Of a stretch of 64,000 bases of DNA, positions 59,901 through 64,000 are shown one piece after another; within the stretch, counting starts at the first letter, position 1; every line of letters starts with the position of its first letter. This DNA comes from Melanocharis versteri. Lineage: Eukaryota > Chordata > Aves > Passeriformes > Melanocharitidae. Below the pieces are notes generated by a model. It saw nothing but the letters and a program-made list of their open reading frames with translations, was not told where the DNA came from and searched no databases. The stretch is from contig VZTG01006037.1 of assembly GCA_013397845.1 (NCBI GenBank), positions 1,468,481 to 1,532,480 of the forward strand, given 5' to 3'. Both the position numbers and the translations under genes were made by a program.

Positions 59901-62900
59901 AAATGTGTGGCTATGATGACAAATAGGTTGAAGACCACCATGTTTGGGTGACAGACTGGGTACAGGTGACAGACAGCCGTGCTCTTGGTTGCAGAGCTGC
60001 TGCTGTGCCATCAAGGACATCAGCTGCTCTAAGAGCAGCCACAGCACAGACACCACCTCAAGACTACCCCTGTGCTAATTGCTAACAGCAGTTTTCCCCC
60101 TGGCACAACTGGACTGTGCAAGCAGTTTCTGCACAAACAGCAGCAGTGCCAGTTTCTGCCAAGCCCATGCTAATTGCAAGTGATTCCAGCTCAAATGCTC
60201 TTAAGTCAGAAAGTATTTAGGTGACGTGTAACCAAGGTCTCACGTTTGTCTGAGCAGCTCTCCTGTGGTGAATGAACCTAACATCAGCTATGAAGATCTG
60301 TCACAGTCTCTTCTCTTTCTTCCTCAGAAAAACTCTCATGTAAATTCTTATTTTATGCCAACAAAAACGCAGAACATTTTTGATCCTCGCAATGCCCTCA
60401 GCCTGTTGGTGTAACTGAACTGTCACAGCAGCACAGAGGATGTGGTCACCAATATTCCATTCAAGGCAGCAGATCCTCCAAGGCTCAGCAGCTCCTCAGG
60501 TGCTACTTTAAAAGTGTCAATGTCTCCTCATTTATCTCAAAACCTGAGGGCACCTTAGGAACGTTCAAATAGTTTCACAAACCCTGTGAAAATGAAAAGG
60601 GTGGGTGGGGAAGGATCATTTCACCTGCCCAAACCCAGCTTGGAAGGACCAAGAAAAGAAATAGACTGAGCTGTGTTTTAAGTTTAAAACATGGTAAATG
60701 TCCTTTTGAGTAGGCTCAGTTAGGTCACTTTAACTAAGGTGAGAATATTCACCTATATTTTATTGATTTCCATTAAACACACTATTATCTCAGTCTGGGT
60801 GCTTATGGACAGGCACCAGGCTCCACAAGATCTACAATGACATTCACTTTGAGCTGCAGGTGACAGAGCAACACAACCCTGAATACACACGAGACCCCAC
60901 TGGAATCTCAGCATCTCTTCTCTCCATTCTGGAGTACCTGTGGTAAAGCTTCTTGAGGAAGTTTGTATTGGGAGATCCAGTCCCAACCAGAACAGAAACA
61001 TCTGCTACACTGTGCAGTTTTCCTCTCCCGTGGATGGCAACCAGCTCCCTCAGAGAAAGCAGCAGGCAGGAGCAGAGACCACGAGCTCATGGCTTTGGCC
61101 ATGCTGCAGAAGGTGCCTGTGGAGTCACTGCCCTAAAATTAGCACAAGTAACTTCTTAAAACTAGTGTTATGAATAAAGAGAAAATATAGGAAAACAAAC
61201 AAAAAAAATCCTCAACTTAGAAGGGACCATAAATTATCTTTTTGTTTTTTGGAGAACAATGCTGGTAGCATATGGGTCTGCAGCCTAAACAGACAACTGA
61301 TGAGATTCAAGCTCATCTGATATTCTTAAAACATACAAGACCAGGATTCTCCCATGCCAGGCAGTTAAGTCCACGTGTCTTCCTGAAAAGTCATTTGGAA
61401 AGTTTCTAAATGCAGTAGGAGAAAAATAATCCTGCTTGGTCCACGCCTGTTTCTCCCTCTCCTCCCATTAGCACATGGGGAGAAGGTTGGCTTAGAGCAA
61501 TACAACATTTCAATTTGAATATGAATCACTCCTCTGGTGAGAAAACAAAACAGAAGCCCATTTCATATGAGCCTTATCTGAAGATATAATGAAAACCAAC
61601 ACATATAACAGCAGCAATCGAAATAAAACATGGTGAAAATACTGCCTCAGACAAACAAACAGCAACACTTTCCATTCTAGAAGATCCCAAAATGCTTTAC
61701 AAACTCATAGAGCCAGGAATAATTTCAACTGCCACTGAAACATGGCTATCTCTGGATGGGTACTCAGCACCACGTTTTAGTTCATGATGGAGGGAAGAAC
61801 TTCATCAAGCTGGAACTGTGAGAGAGTTCAGGACAGCATGATCCTTCAGTGGGAACTGCACCATTCTTCTGGAAAGTGGAAGTTGGGTTTAATTTTGATT
61901 CTTACAATTCAAAGCGTCGCTATGTGGAGCAAGCACCTGAACGTGCACAAGATGTTGTAGTTAAAATTTAAGTGACTGGACGTAAAAAGATGGAAATCCA
62001 ACTCATGTGTCCCCCAGCTTCTGACTCAAAAGCAAGAAAACAGCAGCTATGTAGAGGATTAAAATTTCTGAACCTGCCTGAGGTTGGTTTCTTATCATCC
62101 CACAAATCGATTTCTTATCATCCCACAAGGCTGAAGGGTCGAATTTCCTCCCCCTGGTTCAGCTGCTCTCTCCAGATGGAGGTTAGGGTAAAACACTTCT
62201 CCTCTCCCCAGCTCCCCTCCAGCAGGCACAGAAATATTCAACCACCCTTAGGAACAGGCTGGAAGCAAGCGCAGCACTACCATTCCCCACTGCTAATGAA
62301 CGCCAGTCTTGCGTTCAGCTTTGCTGAAACATTGACAGAAGACCATTTTCACCCTCTCTCCTTTGCCCCTTGGCTCATCCCATCCACCTGCCGTGGCTGT
62401 GGTTCACCTCACTGACAGTCACAGCCTGGTGTCACAGAGCTGGCCAACAGAGAACTGCTGCAAACTGAGCCCTTGCTCGAGCTACTGAAACATCAACAAA
62501 CAAGAACAGAAGTCCTTCAAGGGCAGGGGACCTGAGCAAGTGATCTGCACATTTCCAGAGCTAAATGTTTACTTCTCCTCCTGGCAGCATCTGGAAGCTT
62601 GCAGACTATTTATCTGCGTCTTAGAAACAGCTATTTAGTCCTGCAAACACATCAACAATTCACCTTGACTCAAAAGAATGGTTTGCTGAGCTCTGAGGAA
62701 ACAATGAAAAAATCATATTTTTCTTACTTTTTTGCCAAATGTCTGTTAAAGCTTTTCTGAAAGGAGTTTACTTAATCTTTTCCCACGTTATGTTATATTA
62801 TATATACAGCTGCTATTCCAGAAACAAAACAAAACAAAACTTGGTGCACAGATGCAAACAAGTCTGGTTTTGGCCTGATCTGCCTAAACCAAAAGCCAGC

Positions 62901-63574
62901 TTCCTCTTCTACTGGCTCAGGAGCAGAGACCCAAAGCCAGATAGTTCCTAAGATTTCTGAGAGGCTGACTTTTGGATAGGCTTGAGTTTGTCTTCAGTAC
63001 CTTGGGACTGTGGGACAATTCAAGGGAAAATGCCCTTAAAATGAACATGGATTTGAACACCAATTTGACTCTGTAGCATCTCTCCAGCCATGCAATCATA
63101 TTCTTGCCAGTTGGAGACTTGTCTTCATCTTGATTTAAGCAGACCTAATTAATTTCGGTTTTGTTGGGGAGGGAAAAAAAAAATCAACAAATCAATAAAC
63201 AAGAAAGGAAAATTACAATGAGCTTAACACGCCATACAGGTAAAGCGAATTGCCAGGAGATTCAGGTAAAAAAAAAATCATCACTGATTCATCAAACGAG
63301 TCATTGAGATGTCTTAAGAACAAGCTATTAAGAGAAGTCACTCTTCCTCTCCACCTTTTATTATTAGCTACTGCTGGAAGTGATCTTTTCTGCAAATCTC
63401 AAGACTATTTTGAAGTGCTGGAGATTTTAGGAAGTGAAAAGTAGTTCTCAAAATGAACTAAACTGCTTCAAAAATCTTCTATTAAAGGTTGAATCGTGCT
63501 TCTTTCTCACCATTGGGTATTTCGGATGAACTACCCAGTACAAAAAAAAAGCCACTGTGCAGTTCTAGTTGAGG
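56987..63574. other. Intronic DNA, no gene recognised
   Basis: Contains an exact 18 bp sequence repeated at 23 bp spacing (62088-62105 and 62111-62128) and a (CAAAA)n run at about 62822-62840. The 147-residue plus frame at 61972-62415 is not recognised and owes two of its segments to the 23 bp duplication. Confidence 0.55.
62088..62128. repeat. Short tandem duplication (23 bp unit)
   Basis: TTTCTTATCATCCCACAA occurs at 62088 and again at 62111, joined by ATCGA. Both copies are exact. Confidence 0.93.
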
Positions 63575-63681
63575 GTCTGGGTTGAATGGGGCTTTGAACA
63601 ATCTGCTCTAGTGGAAAGTCTCTCTGCCCAGATGGAAGATGATCTTTAAGGTTGCTTCGAACCCAAACCGCTCTATGAGAG
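63575..63681 (+). repeat. CR1 LINE 3'-end fragment
   Basis: GGGTTGAATGGGGCTTTGAA, CAATCTGCTCTAGTGGAAAG, GATGATCTTTAAGGTTGCTT and CGAACCCAAACCGCTCTATG follow the CR1 3' UTR in order. Part of the usual GTGTCCCTGCCCATGGCAGG block is shortened. Confidence 0.88.
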
Positions 63682-64000
63682 TCCCAAATTTGGTGATACA
63701 GATGCTTTTAAGTTGTACAAACTGAGCAAGACAGAAGTTGCTGAAACAAGGGAAAGAAAAGGTGTCCAGTGCCACTGGAGAAAGCCACTTCCAAAACCCT
63801 AGGAGAACCAAGGATCCCCTTGTGTCAGCTCTGCCACAGTCTCAAGAAGGGCTCTGTCAGGGAGCTGGCACTGCCTGCAGCCAGCAGACTCCAGAATCTG
63901 CTCAGCCTGGCAGAAGAGTAGGAGGTGAGACTGCTGGCAGGAGCAGGCGGAGCAGCAGAGCTGGTGGAGATCGTAAATGGAGGAGTGTTGTAAAACACGG
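63682..64000. other. Intronic DNA to the window end
   Basis: About 320 bp, rich in CAG/CTG phrases in the last 150 bp (GCAGCCAGCAGAC, GGAGCAGGCGGAGCAGCAGA). No exon recognised. Confidence 0.5.

Larger units (their letters stand above)
26333..64000 (-). other. LPP: LPP intron upstream of the start exon (partial)
   Basis: The acceptor at 26307 shows that at least one non-coding 5' exon lies at higher coordinates, either inside this stretch or beyond 64000. I could not identify it: short 5' UTR exons carry no coding signal. The CpG-rich segment near 48000 is the only place here that looks like a promoter. Mammalian LPP also has several 5' UTR exons separated by very long introns, which agrees with this layout. 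Confidence 0.8.

Noticed and set aside
1..64000. An LPP-hosted microRNA (mir-28 type) or tRNA/rRNA genes
   Set aside because: No sequence resembling mir-28, a tRNA cloverleaf or rRNA was recognised; mir-28 is, to my knowledge, mammalian and lies in another LPP intron.

Overview
This is vertebrate nuclear DNA, almost certainly avian. It has a moderate, intron-like base composition and at least seven recognisable CR1 LINE 3' ends of the kind that dominate bird genomes. It also holds one endogenous-retrovirus-type solo LTR and short scattered simple repeats. There are no operons, no ribosome binding sites and no compact run of genes. One ambiguous base (N at 33521) marks an assembly join.

The one protein-coding feature I can support is the translation-start exon of LPP (LIM domain containing preferred translocation partner in lipoma, zyxin family). 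It lies on the minus strand at 26105-26306, with the ATG at 26297-26295 and consensus splice sites on both sides. The rest of the window is therefore read as two large LPP introns. Positions 26307-64000 are transcriptionally upstream (an intron between 5' UTR exons and the start exon), and positions 1-26104 are the beginning of the next intron. Neither intron is complete here.

Layout by coordinate: 1-26104 is intron with CR1 pieces at about 4228-4310, 6550-6998 and 21921-22060, and a perfect 5 x 21 bp minisatellite at 20785-20889. 26105-26306 is the LPP exon. 26307-64000 is intron with tail-to-tail CR1s at 32941-33006 and 33054-33976 (the second contains the N and a probable false 40 bp duplication), a degraded CR1 at about 37030-37310, and a possible ancient CR1-like relic at 42882-43130. 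It also holds a Z-DNA-prone dinucleotide tract at 40823-40857, a CR1 at 44996-45176 and a small CpG-rich, G4-containing, TATA-containing island at about 47965-48320. Further on are a 649 bp solo LTR at 53531-54179 inside an unusual 131 bp direct duplication, and CR1 tails at 56930-56986 and 63575-63681.

I found no complete novel gene system. The observations most worth following up are the 131 bp duplication that exactly abuts both ends of the LTR, the isolated CpG/TATA/G4 island inside the LPP 5' intron (a candidate alternative or antisense promoter), and the N-associated duplication, which looks like an assembly error.
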